Below, in pieces: positions 56,331-64,000 of a DNA stretch of 64,000 bases; within the stretch, counting starts at the first letter, position 1, and each line of letters opens with the position of its first letter. Source of the DNA: Streptomyces iranensis. GTDB taxonomy: Bacteria; Actinomycetota; Actinomycetes; Streptomycetales; Streptomycetaceae. The position numbers were made by a program, and so were the translations under genes. Where the stretch lies: positions 744,000-807,999 of the forward strand of contig NZ_JAGGLR010000001.1 in assembly GCF_017874715.1 (NCBI RefSeq), given 5' to 3'. The notes under the pieces were generated by a model, which was not told the origin of the DNA, did no database searches, and was given only the letters and a program-made list of their open reading frames with translations.

Positions 56331-56572
56331 CCCGGCCCCATGGCCCCGCGGCCCTGGCCCCGGGCGGTCGGACCGGCTTTCCGCCGGGGGCCGGACCCGC
56401 GCTGTCGGGCCCGGCCCCCGCCGTGTCCGAGTTACGCAAGCAGCCCAGCAAGCGTGAATAAGGACAGCCATACGCTAGGGCCCGGCACTGACAACGGGGC
56501 TCCTCGCCGGGGATGCGCGGGGTGTGCGCGGTCCGGTTCGCGCCATCCGCCCCACACCGAACGCATGAGCGA

Positions 56573-56587
56573 TTCGCCAAGGGCAGA
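56573..56587. promoter_or_regulatory. Candidate PopR site upstream of popR
   Basis: TTCGCC-AAG-GGCAGA, 46 bases before the popR start. It has the N3 spacing and the GGCAGA half-site of the PopR operator TCTGCC-N3-GGCAGA that I recall for the S. lividans clpP3 promoter; the other half is degenerate. A nearly identical site lies at 58614 upstream of clpP3, suggesting self-control of popR. Confidence 0.45.
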
Positions 56588-56632
56588 ACGTTGTCCCCTT
56601 CCCGTGGGGCGCGACGCTCCTACTCTGAGGGG

Positions 56633-57244
56633 GTGACCAGCCACGCGTCGAACCGAGCCCGCGTCATCCCCCTGCGTCCGGCCACCGCGGACCCGGCGCC
56701 CCGGGCGGGAGCCACCGCCGGGGCCGGAGCCCCCGCGGCCGCCCCCGCCCCGGCGACCCCCGCCGTTCCGGCCGGCCCGGGTGGGCCCGGCGGACCGGAG
56801 CGGCCCGGCCGGGAGCCGGTGAAGGAGCCCTTGTGGCGGGATGTCGTCGGTGGCGTGCTGCGGCGCGAGCGCCTCGCCCAGCAGCGCACGCTCAAGGACG
56901 TGGCCGAGGCGGCCCGGATCTCGATGCCGTACCTCTCCGAGCTCGAACGGGGCCGCAAGGAGGCGTCGTCCGAGGTCCTCGCGGCCGCCGCGCGCGCACT
57001 CGGCCTGGGCCTGGCCGACCTCCTCGCGATGGCCCAGGGTGAGCTGATCCGGCTCGTCTCCGGCCCGCGGCGGCGCGACGGCGCGGCGATGTCGGTCGCG
57101 TCCCTCACGTCCCTCACCTCCGCCACGTCCGGCACTTCCGCCACCTCCGTCACCTCTGCCACGTCCGTCACCTCCGCCACGTCCGTCGCGGACCGGGGGG
57201 CCCGGCACGCGGGGCGGCAGGGCGACGTACGCCTGGCCGCCTGA
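56633..57244 (+). CDS. popR: PopR/ClgR-like XRE-family regulator
   Basis: A 203-residue regulator. A Pro/Ala/Gly-rich start precedes an XRE-type HTH near residues 70-130 (LRRERLAQQRTLKDVAEAAR, ISMPYLSELERGRKEASSEV). A Ser/Thr/Ala repeat follows (SLTSLTSATSGTSATS), and the protein ends RLAA. Established work on Streptomyces PopR and ClgR showed that C-terminal alanines mark the activator for ClpP degradation; the ending fits. It is convergent with clpP3-clpP4. The GTG 56633 start follows GAGGGG. It likely activates clpP3-clpP4 when ClpP1P2 activity falls. Confidence 0.8.
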   Translation: MTSHASNRARVIPLRPATADPAPRAGATAGAGAPAAAPAPATPAVPAGPGGPGGPERPGREPVKEPLWRDVVGGVLRRERLAQQRTLKDVAEAARISMPYLSELERGRKEASSEVLAAAARALGLGLADLLAMAQGELIRLVSGPRRRDGAAMSVASLTSLTSATSGTSATSVTSATSVTSATSVADRGARHAGRQGDVRLAA

Positions 57245-57256
57245 GGCACCGAGCCC

Positions 57257-57862
57257 TCAGAATGTCCGGACCATCCGCCGACTCAGCACCTCGTCGGCGA
57301 GCCCGTACGCCACCGCCTCCTCCGCCGTGAAGACCTTGTCGCGGTCCATATCGGCGCGGAGCGTGGTGGCGTCGTGGGGCGTATGGCGTGCCAGCACCTC
57401 CTCGACCTGCGAGCGGATCCGGAGCATCTCCTTGGCCTGCAGGGTGAGGTCCGAGACCGTCCCCTGCGCACCGCCGCTCACCGGCTGCCCCAGCAGCACC
57501 CGGGAGTGCTCCAGCACGAACCGCCGCCCGGGGTCTCCCCCGGCCAGCAGCACCGCCGCGGTCGAGGCCGCCTGCCCCACGCAGAACGTGGAGATGGGCG
57601 CGGACACGAACGTCATCGTGTCGTAGATCGCCATCAGCGAGGTGAACGAGCCCCCCGGGGAGTTGAGGTAGATCGAGACCTCCTGCTCCGGGCTCGACGA
57701 TTCGAGGTGGAGCAGCTGCGCGATGACGACGTTGGCGACGCCGTCGTCGATCTCCGTACCGAGGAAGATGATCCGCTCGGACAGCAGCCGGCTGTAGATG
57801 TCGTACGCCCGCTCCCCCTGTGTGGTGCGCTCGACGACCGTCGGAATCGTGTACTGCCCCAT
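57257..57862 (-). CDS. clpP4: ClpP4-like protease subunit with altered catalytic His
   Basis: A 201-residue ClpP-family protein. Ser100 in [10 protein letters not shown] is the nucleophile and the Asp in MDRDKVF is kept, but the His motif reads RVLLGQP, with Gly125 where the catalytic His is expected. The fold, barrel and handle segments otherwise look complete. It is probably not self-sufficient as a protease and would work in a mixed complex with ClpP3. ATG 57862 lies one base after the clpP3 stop, giving strong coupling. Confidence 0.85.
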   Translation of the reverse strand: MGQYTIPTVVERTTQGERAYDIYSRLLSERIIFLGTEIDDGVANVVIAQLLHLESSSPEQEVSIYLNSPGGSFTSLMAIYDTMTFVSAPISTFCVGQAASTAAVLLAGGDPGRRFVLEHSRVLLGQPVSGGAQGTVSDLTLQAKEMLRIRSQVEEVLARHTPHDATTLRADMDRDKVFTAEEAVAYGLADEVLSRRMVRTF

Positions 57863-57863
57863 G

Positions 57864-58517
57864 TCAGATCCCCATCCTGCGCCGCGTACCGGCGGGCCGT
57901 ACGTCCGCGAGCGACTCCACGACCCGGTCGACCATTCCGTATTCCTTCGCCTGCTCCGGTGTGAACCACCGGTCGCGGTCACCGTCGCGCGAAATGGTCT
58001 CCACGCTCTGTCCGGTGTGCTCCGCCGTGATCCGCTCGATCGACCGCTTCATGAATTCCAGATTCTCGGCCTGAATCGCGATATCGGCCGTGCTCCCCCC
58101 GATACCGGCGGACGGCTGATGCATCATGATGCGGGAATTCGGCAGCGCGTAGCGCTTTCCCGTCGTGCCCACGGTGAGCAGAAACTGCCCCATGCTCGCG
58201 GCGAATCCCATGACGAGCGTGGAGACGTCGTTCGGAATCAGCCGCATGGTGTCGTAGATCGCCAGCCCCGCCGTCACCGAACCGCCCGGACTGTTGACGT
58301 AGAGGCTGATGTCCGACCGCGGATCCTCGGCCGACAGCAGCAGCATCTGCGCACACACCCGGTTCGCGGACACCTCGTCCACCTGTGTGCCGAGAAAGAC
58401 GATGCGCTGGGTCAGCAGTTGCGCGGCCAGGTGATCGTCGAACCGTGAGGGTGCCGTGTCCCCCTCCCCGGCTCGCGGACTCATTGCCGGCTCCCAGCCG
58501 GTGGCGAATGTTCCCAT
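57864..58517 (-). CDS. clpP3: ClpP3-like ATP-dependent protease subunit
   Basis: A 217-residue ClpP. Ser108 in [12 protein letters not shown] and His133 in [10 protein letters not shown] are intact, and the Asp region GDRDRWF is present. It forms the proteolytic barrel that works with a Clp ATPase. The ATG 58517 is preceded by GGGAGGTCC. It is the first gene of the clpP3-clpP4 operon; a candidate PopR site lies 97 bases upstream. From established Streptomyces work, this pair is induced when ClpP1P2 is lost. Confidence 0.9.
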   Translation of the reverse strand: MGTFATGWEPAMSPRAGEGDTAPSRFDDHLAAQLLTQRIVFLGTQVDEVSANRVCAQMLLLSAEDPRSDISLYVNSPGGSVTAGLAIYDTMRLIPNDVSTLVMGFAASMGQFLLTVGTTGKRYALPNSRIMMHQPSAGIGGSTADIAIQAENLEFMKRSIERITAEHTGQSVETISRDGDRDRWFTPEQAKEYGMVDRVVESLADVRPAGTRRRMGI

Positions 58518-58613
58518 CGGACCTCCCTGTGAATACCGCGACCCACATCGCCGCGGTCCTTTCACCATCGACCCAATTCGCCTGCTCCGTAAGGAATCTT
58601 GGCCCGCAGCAGA

Positions 58614-58628
58614 TTCGCCCACGGCAGA
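58614..58628. promoter_or_regulatory. Candidate PopR site upstream of clpP3
   Basis: TTCGCC-CAC-GGCAGA; read on the clpP3 strand it is TCTGCC-GTG-GGCGAA. The TCTGCC half and N3 spacing match the PopR operator as I recall it. It is 97 bases upstream of the clpP3 start and shares GATTCGCC...GCAGA with the site before popR. Confidence 0.55.
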
Positions 58629-58726
58629 CCCGGCCGCTGTGCGAGGGGCGGTCTTGCGGGAGGCTCCCGCCGCTCCCGACACTGCCGGGGGGGGGCGGGA
58701 AACAAGCCGACAGGGGGGCGCGAACA

Positions 58727-59464
58727 ATGACCGTGCGAGGGCGACAGCGACAGCGGCAGCGACGGCGCCGTAAAGCGGCATTACGGCGAGCGAAGGCCCG
58801 GCTGCGCCGCACGGCCTGGAGCGGCGGCGCGGTGGCGGCCCTCGCGCTGGCCCTGACCTGGAAGACGGTATGGCCGTACGTCCTCGGGGTGGTCCTCGTC
58901 GGCCTGCTCGGCGCCATCGGCTGGTGGCTGTGGACGGCGCGTCTGCGCACCGTGGCGCAACACCGGGCCCGGCGGACCGAGCAGGAGAACGCGGCACGTG
59001 AGCGGTCCATGGCCGAGGTGGACGCCATGACCTGGCAGCGGTTCGAGAGCTACGTCGCGGAGCTGTGCCGCCGGGACGGCTGCACCCAGGTCGTCGTCTC
59101 CGGGAAGTCGGGCGACCTGGGCGCGGACGTCATCGGCCGCATGCCGGACGGCCGCCTGCTGGTGATCCAGTGCAAGCATTACGCACCCCATCGCACGGTG
59201 CCGAGCGGCGATATGCAGAAGTTCCTCGGCACCGCGAAGGCCGAACACCGCGCGGACGTCGCGGTGTTCGTCGCCACCTGCGCCTTCACACGGGAGGCGG
59301 AGAAGCTCGCGATGAAGCACGGGATCCTCGCCCTGCACCGGAACCTCCTCGGCGCCTGGGTGCGGGGCGCCACCCTGGAGTCGCTGCTCCCCCTCAACGG
59401 CGCGGGCAACGGCCGCACCGGCCGTAGGCCCCGAAGCCTCAGGGGTCCCCGGCCGGGCCGCTGA
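58727..59464 (+). CDS. Membrane-anchored Mrr-like restriction endonuclease
   Basis: A 245-residue protein: basic N-terminus, two membrane helices (about 31-70), then an Mrr/REase-4-like nuclease domain. Active-site residues appear in SGDLGADVIGRMPDGRLLVI followed by QCKHY (Asp...Gln-x-Lys), with FVATCAFTREAE after it. Membrane-bound Mrr proteins are widespread in Streptomyces; some cut modified DNA, others have unknown roles. ATG 58727 lies after CAGGGGGGCG. It is divergent from clpP3. Confidence 0.8.
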   Translation: MTVRGRQRQRQRRRRKAALRRAKARLRRTAWSGGAVAALALALTWKTVWPYVLGVVLVGLLGAIGWWLWTARLRTVAQHRARRTEQENAARERSMAEVDAMTWQRFESYVAELCRRDGCTQVVVSGKSGDLGADVIGRMPDGRLLVIQCKHYAPHRTVPSGDMQKFLGTAKAEHRADVAVFVATCAFTREAEKLAMKHGILALHRNLLGAWVRGATLESLLPLNGAGNGRTGRRPRSLRGPRPGR

Positions 59465-59599
59465 GCGCCGCTCTCGACGCGCCCCGGACCGTGCCGCTCC
59501 TTACGATTGGGGATGGGGGATGACGATCGGGTCGGCAGCGGAAGCGCGACGTCCGACCCGTACTCCGGGATCCGACCCTCATTCCGGGAAGTGGACCTC

Positions 59600-61015
59600 A
59601 TGGCACCCGGTGGCATCAACGGCACAGCCCTCACCAACCTCACCGACCTCACCGACCTCGGCGAGCGGCTGGTCGGTGAGGTGATCACCCCGAGCGACGG
59701 CGCGGGCTATGACGAGGCCCGCGGGATCTTCAACGCGATGATCGACCGGCGCCCGGCCGCCATCGCGCGGTGCCGGACCGAGGAGGACGTCGCACGCGCG
59801 ATCCGCCTCGCCCGCGATCACGACCTGCCGATCGCGGTCCGCGGCGGGGGACACAGCGTGGCCGGGATGTCCACCGTCGACGGCGGTCTCGTCATCGATC
59901 TGCGCGGGATGAACGCGGTGGCGGTCGACCCCGGCGCCCGTACGGCGCGGGTCGGTGGCGGGGCGATCATGAGCGAGCTCGACCGGGGGACGCAGGCTTA
60001 CGGTCTGGCGACGACCGGAGGCCGGGTCTCCACCACCGGGGTCGGCGGCTTCGTGCTGGGCGGTGGCGCGGGCTGGCTGGACCGCGCCTTCGGGCTGGCC
60101 TGCGACAACCTCCTGGCCGTGGATCTCGTCACGGCGCAGGGCGACCAGCTCCACGTCGACGAGGAGGAGCACCCCGACCTCTTCTGGGCCCTCCACGGCG
60201 GTGGTGGCAATTTCGGCGTGGCCACCGCCTTCACCCTCCGCCTGCATCCGCTCACCGCCATGACGGCGATGCTGCTGCTGTGGCGCCCCGAAGCGGGCCC
60301 GGCGGTGGTGCGCGCCTATCGCGACTTCCTCGAGTCCGCGCCGGACCGGATCGGCGGTGGGCTGCTCTACTGCACCGGCCCGCCCGAGGAGTTCGTTCCG
60401 AAGGACATGGTCGGGAACCTCGTCTGTGCGGTGCTGATCACCTACACCGGCCACGAGGACCAGGCCCGCGACCTCGCCGCTCCCCTGCTGCGCCTGGGCC
60501 ACGACGCGGAGATGATCGCCGAGCTGCCCTACGCGGACCTCCAGTGCATGCTCGACGACCCGCCCGGCTACCGGAACTACTGGTCGGCCGAGTATCTCGA
60601 CTCCTTCCCCGACCAGGCGGTGGACCGCTTCTGCCGCCGCGCCTCCGACATGATCGTCCCCTCCCCCTCCCAGCATGTGCTGTTCCCGCAGGGCGGAGCG
60701 GTGAGCAACGGGCCCTCCGACTTTCCGCTGCCGTGGCGCGGGGCGCCGTGGATCGTGCACCCCTTCGGCCTGTGGGACGACGCGGCCGACGACGCCCGCG
60801 CCCGGCAGTGGGCCCATGACACCCGCGCCGACGTCCGGCCGTGGTCCCATGGCGCGGTCTACCTCAACTTCATCGGCAGGGAGGGCCGGGACCGGGTCGT
60901 CGCGGGATTCGGCGCGGAGAACTACCGCCGCCTGGCCGCCGTGAAGGCCCAGTACGACCCGGACAACGTCTTCCGCCTCAACCACAACATCGAGCCCCGC
61001 CCGCCGGGGCCGTAA
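59600..61015 (+). CDS. BBE-type FAD-dependent oxidoreductase
   Basis: A 471-residue flavoenzyme of the berberine-bridge/6-hydroxynicotine oxidase family. FAD attachment His is in VRGGGHSVAGM (near residue 85). GRVSTTGVGGFVLGGGAGWL and the C-terminal YDPDNVFRLNHNIEP are typical. The Cys of bicovalent members is not seen at the usual GxxCG site, so binding is probably only through His. It oxidises an alcohol, amine or sugar with O2. ATG 59600 (MAPGGINGTAL) has GGGAAG upstream. A longer frame starts at 59507. Confidence 0.85.
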   Translation: MAPGGINGTALTNLTDLTDLGERLVGEVITPSDGAGYDEARGIFNAMIDRRPAAIARCRTEEDVARAIRLARDHDLPIAVRGGGHSVAGMSTVDGGLVIDLRGMNAVAVDPGARTARVGGGAIMSELDRGTQAYGLATTGGRVSTTGVGGFVLGGGAGWLDRAFGLACDNLLAVDLVTAQGDQLHVDEEEHPDLFWALHGGGGNFGVATAFTLRLHPLTAMTAMLLLWRPEAGPAVVRAYRDFLESAPDRIGGGLLYCTGPPEEFVPKDMVGNLVCAVLITYTGHEDQARDLAAPLLRLGHDAEMIAELPYADLQCMLDDPPGYRNYWSAEYLDSFPDQAVDRFCRRASDMIVPSPSQHVLFPQGGAVSNGPSDFPLPWRGAPWIVHPFGLWDDAADDARARQWAHDTRADVRPWSHGAVYLNFIGREGRDRVVAGFGAENYRRLAAVKAQYDPDNVFRLNHNIEPRPPGP

Positions 61016-61059
61016 CTCCGGGCGGGCCGAGGCTCAGCTCTCTCCGGGCCGCGCGCGAG

Positions 61060-61788
61060 TCAGGAGAGCCAGTCGATGTAACGGGTGGGGGCCAGCTGGG
61101 CCCCCGTGTCCGTGAGGACGTCCCCCTGGACCGCGGCGAACATCCCGGCGGCCGGGTCGGTGACGACGGTGCGGGGGTCGCCCTGCTGGGCCAGGGTGAT
61201 CCGGCCCAGCTCGTCCAGCGGGAAGACCTCGGGCCCGGCGACGTTGCGAATGCCCCGCAGCGGGGCGCCCGCGGCGGCCTCCGTCACCGCGGCGGCCACG
61301 TCCTTGGCGGCGATCGGCTGGATCGGCGTGGCGGGCAGCCGGACGGTGTCGCCGTCGGCGGTCCAGGACAGGACCGCGTCCATGAACTCCATGAACTGCG
61401 TCGCCCGGACGATCGAGTACGGGATCGGCCCGGCCGCGAGGATCTCCTCCTGCAGCGCCTTGGCACGGTAGTAGTCCAGCTCGGGCACCTGGTCCACGCC
61501 GACGATCGAGAGGATCACGAAGTGGCCGACGCCGCCCTTGCGGGCCGCGGCCAGCAGGTTGTCCATCGAGGTCTTGAAGAAGGCCGGGGAGGCTTCGTCG
61601 AAGGTCGGGGAGTTCGTCAGGTTGACGACGACGTCGGCTCCCGCGACCGCCTCGTCCAGCCCCTGACCGCTGATGATGTCGACGCCGGTGGACAGCGCGT
61701 GCGCTACCGCCTCGTGCCCGGCGGCGTTCAGATTCTTGACGACCTGGGACCCGATCAGCCCGGTACCGCCGATGACCGCGAACTTCAT
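61060..61788 (-). CDS. NmrA/SDR-like NAD(P)-binding protein
   Basis: A 242-residue atypical short-chain dehydrogenase of the NmrA type. The dinucleotide motif VIGGTGLIGSQV lies at the start, and a YYRAK segment (residues near 106) could carry the Tyr/Lys. PYSIVRATQFMEFM is a family block. It may reduce a quinone or act as a redox sensor. ATG 61788 follows GAAAGG. It is divergent from an Rrf2 regulator whose operators lie between the two genes. Confidence 0.8.
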   Translation of the reverse strand: MKFAVIGGTGLIGSQVVKNLNAAGHEAVAHALSTGVDIISGQGLDEAVAGADVVVNLTNSPTFDEASPAFFKTSMDNLLAAARKGGVGHFVILSIVGVDQVPELDYYRAKALQEEILAAGPIPYSIVRATQFMEFMDAVLSWTADGDTVRLPATPIQPIAAKDVAAAVTEAAAGAPLRGIRNVAGPEVFPLDELGRITLAQQGDPRTVVTDPAAGMFAAVQGDVLTDTGAQLAPTRYIDWLS

Positions 61789-61872
61789 GACATGCCTTTC
61801 GTCGGAGTGGCGCGCATGGCGCCTGCCTGGATACGGCGCATGAACCACCACGTGGCCGCGCCGTCCATCAAA

Positions 61873-61918
61873 CTCGGACACATCTTGTCCGAGAAAATAC
61901 CCGGACACAAGTTGTCCG
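61873..61918. promoter_or_regulatory. Two near-identical palindromes, likely Rrf2 operators
   Basis: CTCGGACA-CATCT-TGTCCGAG (61873-61893) and CGGACA-CAAGT-TGTCCG (61902-61918, with an added 3' AG) are near-identical palindromes about 27 bases centre to centre, roughly 2.6 helical turns. They lie between the divergent NmrA-like gene (61788) and the Rrf2 gene (61947). The setting makes them the likely sites for that regulator and for control of both genes. Confidence 0.75.
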
Positions 61919-61946
61919 AGTAAGCTGGCTGATTAGAGTGGGGCGG

Positions 61947-62429
61947 GTGAAGATGTCCGGCGGAGTCGAGTGGGCCCTGCACTGCTGCGTCGTGCTCACA
62001 TCCGTCGAGGAGCCCGTTCCCGCGACCAGGCTGGCGGAGCTGCACGACGTATCGGCGAGCTACCTGGCCAAACAGCTACAAGCACTCTCCCGGGCCGGGC
62101 TCATCCGCTCGGTCCAGGGCAAGGCGGGCGGCTACGTCCTCACCCGGGAGCCCGCCTCGATCACCGTGCTCGACGTGGTCGAAGCGGTCGACGGCCCCAG
62201 CCCGGCGTTCACCTGCACGGAGATCCGCCAGCGGGGCCCGCTGGCCACCCCGGCCGAGGCATGCACCACCCCGTGCCCGATCGCCCGCGTGATGGGCGGC
62301 GCGGACGCGGCCTGGCGAGAGGCGCTGCGTACGGTCTCGATCGCCGACCTGGCCCAGGACGTGGCCGCCGCCTCCGGCCCCACCGCGCTGGCCCGCGTCA
62401 GCGCGTGGCTGACCACCCCGCAGGGCTGA
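61947..62429 (+). CDS. Rrf2-family transcriptional regulator
   Basis: A 160-residue regulator from GTG 61947 (start VKMSGGVEWALHCC). Winged-helix block ATRLAELHDVSASYLAKQLQ and GGYVLTREP lie in the first 70 residues. Three cysteines in the FTCTEI, EACTT and PCPIARVM stretches fit the Fe-S cluster loop of the family, so it may sense NO, iron-sulfur status or redox. It is divergent from an NmrA-like gene and has two palindromes before it. A start at ATG 61953 is an alternative. Confidence 0.8.
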   Translation: MKMSGGVEWALHCCVVLTSVEEPVPATRLAELHDVSASYLAKQLQALSRAGLIRSVQGKAGGYVLTREPASITVLDVVEAVDGPSPAFTCTEIRQRGPLATPAEACTTPCPIARVMGGADAAWREALRTVSIADLAQDVAAASGPTALARVSAWLTTPQG

Positions 62430-62442
62430 GGCCCCTCACCCC

Positions 62443-63111
62443 TCAGCAGTCGTCGACGAACCTGACCGTCTCGCCGAGCGGCGCCCGCCCCGTACGGGGG
62501 TGACTCACGGCGGCGTCCTCGTACCCGATCGACATGCCACAGAAGAGGATCAGCTCCCCCGGCGGTGACACGATCTCCGCGACGGTCTTGTGGTACTTCG
62601 CCCATGCCATCTGCGTGCAGCTGTGCAGCCCTTCGGCACGGAGCAGCACCATCACGGTCTGCAGAAACATGCCGACGTCGGACCACTGAGGTCCGCCCAG
62701 GTCGGGGTCGATGTAGCAGAACAGGGCGGCGGACGCGCCGAAACACTGCCAGTTCGCGGAGGCGGCGCGCTGGCGCGCCTCCAGGTCCTCGCGCGAAATC
62801 CCGAGCGCGCCGTAGCGCTGCTCGCCGAAAGCGGCTCGGCGCTCGCGGTACGGGGACTTCAGCGCGGGCGGGTACTGCTCGTACTCCGCCTCGTCCCAGG
62901 CGTCACCCGCGGCCAGCCGCTCACCGGCGCGCTTCTTGAGCTCGGCCAGCGGCCCGCCGGTCAGCACGTAGGCGTGCCACGGCTGGAGGTTCGACCCGGA
63001 CGGCGCCCAAGCCGCGGCGGACAGCACCCGCTCCAGCACCTCCCGCGGGACCTGCCGGTCGGTGAATCCGCGCACCGCCCGTCGGCTCGTGACGGCCTCG
63101 TAGACGTCCAA
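62443..63111 (-). CDS. Nitroreductase-family flavoprotein
   Basis: A 222-residue flavin-dependent reductase. FMN-contact blocks are seen: SRRAVRGFTDRQVP at the start, AAWAPSGSNLQPWHAYVLTG next and SVGYED-type GMSIGYEDAAVSHPRTGRAP at the end. It reduces nitro compounds, quinones or flavins with NAD(P)H. It is divergent from an azoreductase-like gene; overlapping palindromes lie between them, so the two are probably induced together by electrophiles. Confidence 0.85.
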   Translation of the reverse strand: MDVYEAVTSRRAVRGFTDRQVPREVLERVLSAAAWAPSGSNLQPWHAYVLTGGPLAELKKRAGERLAAGDAWDEAEYEQYPPALKSPYRERRAAFGEQRYGALGISREDLEARQRAASANWQCFGASAALFCYIDPDLGGPQWSDVGMFLQTVMVLLRAEGLHSCTQMAWAKYHKTVAEIVSPPGELILFCGMSIGYEDAAVSHPRTGRAPLGETVRFVDDC

Positions 63112-63152
63112 GATCGTCCATCTCCCATCTGCTCAAGGCATCGCATCTTCGT

Positions 63153-63179
63153 TACAGTCGAGACTGTATCATTCGATAC
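63153..63179. promoter_or_regulatory. Overlapping palindromes between nitroreductase and azoreductase genes
   Basis: TACAGTC-GA-GACTGTA (63153-63168) is a perfect 7-bp-arm palindrome; GTATC-ATTC-GATAC (63166-63179) overlaps its end. Both lie in the 113-base gap between the divergent reductase genes. Shape fits a TetR- or MarR-type repressor. No regulator gene adjoins in this window. Confidence 0.65.
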
Positions 63180-63224
63180 CATCTTACTCTCAACCATCAC
63201 CGAGCACTCAGTAGGAGAAAGTCC

Positions 63225-63875
63225 ATGGTCACGCTGTTGCACATCGACTCGTCCGTACTTCCGGGCGAGGCGTCCGCGTCCCGTTCGGTCGCGGCCGCCT
63301 TCCGTACGGCATGGGAGGAGCAGCACCCGGAGGGCACGGTGATCTACCGCGACCTCGCCGCCGACCCCGCCCCCCACATCACCGCCGACGCCTGGTCCGC
63401 CGGCTACACCGCGCCGTCCGAGCGCACCCCGGAGCAGTCGGCGGCGTTCGCCGCGCGCGAGAAGCTCATCGAGGAACTGGAACAGGCGGACGCCATCCTG
63501 ATCGGCGCCCCCATGCACAACTTCTCGGTCCCGTCGACCCTCAAGACATGGCTGGACAACGTGCTCCTGCTCGGCCGCACCGCGGGCGAGTCCCCCTCCG
63601 CCCAGGGCACCCCGACCGTCGTCGTCGCCAGCCGCGGCGGCTCCTACGCGCCGGGCACCCCGCGCGAGGGCTTCGATTTCGTACAGAACTATCTGGAGGC
63701 CGTCCTCCAGCGCACCCTCGGCCTGGACCTCGACTTCATCGTCCCGGAGCTCACCATGGCCCCGCGCAACCCGGCCATGTCCGAGCTGATCCCCCAGTAC
63801 GAGGCCTCCCGCGAGCGCGCCTTCGAGGACGCGATCACGAAGGCGAAGGAGCTCGCGGAGCGCGTGGCGGCGTAA
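63225..63875 (+). CDS. azoR: FMN-dependent NADH-azoreductase
   Basis: A 216-residue flavodoxin-fold reductase. LHIDSSVLPGEASASRSVA is the FMN-phosphate loop, and GAPMHNFSVPSTLKTWLDNV is the AzoR signature block. ASRGGSYAPGTPREG follows as expected. It reduces azo and quinone compounds with NADH in two-electron steps, protecting against quinone stress. GTAGGAGAAAGTCC upstream supports ATG 63225. It is divergent from a nitroreductase gene. Confidence 0.9.
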   Translation: MVTLLHIDSSVLPGEASASRSVAAAFRTAWEEQHPEGTVIYRDLAADPAPHITADAWSAGYTAPSERTPEQSAAFAAREKLIEELEQADAILIGAPMHNFSVPSTLKTWLDNVLLLGRTAGESPSAQGTPTVVVASRGGSYAPGTPREGFDFVQNYLEAVLQRTLGLDLDFIVPELTMAPRNPAMSELIPQYEASRERAFEDAITKAKELAERVAA

Positions 63876-63917
63876 CGCCTGGGCCGGCGACTGGCCGCGT
63901 AGCCCCTAGGCCGTGTT

Positions 63918-64000
63918 TTAGAACTCGCTGACCTGCCTGGTTGGCCGTCCGGGGAAGTCGCGGGCGGCCATCCAGATCGTGAGGTCGCGGGCGATGTCGC
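63918..64000 (-). CDS. Transposase, C-terminal end only (IS edge)
   Basis: The minus strand reads DIARDLTIWMAARDFPGRPT then RQVSEF and TAA. This matches the tail of actinobacterial IS4/IS5-type transposases. The bases just outside, CCTAGGCCGTGTTTTAGAAC, look like the insertion-sequence end. The rest of the element lies beyond the window. Confidence 0.6.
   Translation of the reverse strand, partial: DIARDLTIWMAARDFPGRPTRQVSEF

Noticed and set aside
61785..62045. Antisense open frame spanning the Rrf2 promoter
   Set aside because: It crosses both operators and overlaps the NmrA-like start; no domain is visible.

Overview
The window is actinobacterial and almost certainly Streptomyces. Base composition is very GC-rich with G/C in third codon positions; GTG and TTG starts and 4-bp ATGA/GTGA stop-start overlaps are common. 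The gene content fits the genus: a CYP157-type and a CYP105-type P450, a ClgR/PopR-type regulator beside clpP3-clpP4, an SCO2322-like protein, DUF2000 with an AraC regulator, and many secreted proteins with Ala-rich signal peptides. It reads as ordinary chromosome with accessory stretches. I see no rRNA, no tRNA, no CRISPR array, no prophage and no large antibiotic cluster.

Layout. 1-5.2 kb: end of a LuxR regulator, a ferredoxin/aldehyde dehydrogenase pair divergent from an MBL-fold hydrolase across a perfect palindrome, a P450 lacking the K-helix ExxR arginine, and a GNAT remnant. 5.2-11.6 kb: a cobalamin riboswitch followed by five overlapping genes, two surface-anchored proteins plus a complete ECF transporter (T, fused AA', S); this looks like vitamin B12 capture and uptake. 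11.7-14.8 kb: a FadA5-like steroid thiolase divergent from a CYP125-like P450, with a KstR-type palindrome between them. 14.8-24.4 kb: HD phosphohydrolase, SodC-like secreted protein, GT87/PAP2 fusion, three AraC regulators with their neighbours, a quinone-reductase-like MDR and an ABM-domain monooxygenase. 24.4-28.2 kb: sialidase-fold lipoprotein, PAP2 membrane protein and a decayed TnpB element.

28.2-34.6 kb: response regulator, sensorless histidine kinase, CYP105-like P450, ferredoxin and ferredoxin reductase on one strand (a complete class I P450 chain). Then comes a second, editing-less threonyl-tRNA synthetase preceded by a short peptide with three consecutive Thr codons and a strong hairpin, a layout typical of ribosome-mediated attenuation. 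34-42 kb: two related 23-24-bp repeat arrays in opposite orientation flank a serine hydrolase, two low-complexity proteins, a GNAT, an MFS exporter with a C-terminal winged-helix extension, and a peptidoglycan-binding membrane protein. 42-56 kb: HAD phosphatase, a GDT1-type manganese exporter with a yybP-ykoY riboswitch, secreted HNH nuclease, PhoD phosphatase, FAD protein, DoxX, DedA, lytic transglycosylase, hydrolase, a ricin-lectin/beta-helix secreted protein, a MASE1 protein and a histidine phosphatase.

56-64 kb: popR with clpP3-clpP4. ClpP4 has Gly where the catalytic His should be, and similar candidate PopR sites lie before popR and clpP3. After these come an Mrr-like nuclease, a BBE-type flavoenzyme, an NmrA/Rrf2 divergent pair with two near-identical operators, a nitroreductase/azoreductase divergent pair with overlapping palindromes, and the edge of an insertion sequence. 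The most noteworthy items are the possible split intrinsic-factor-like B12 capture pair, the Thr-codon attenuator before the ThrRS paralogue, the orphan KstR-like fadA5/cyp125 module, and the paired repeat arrays.
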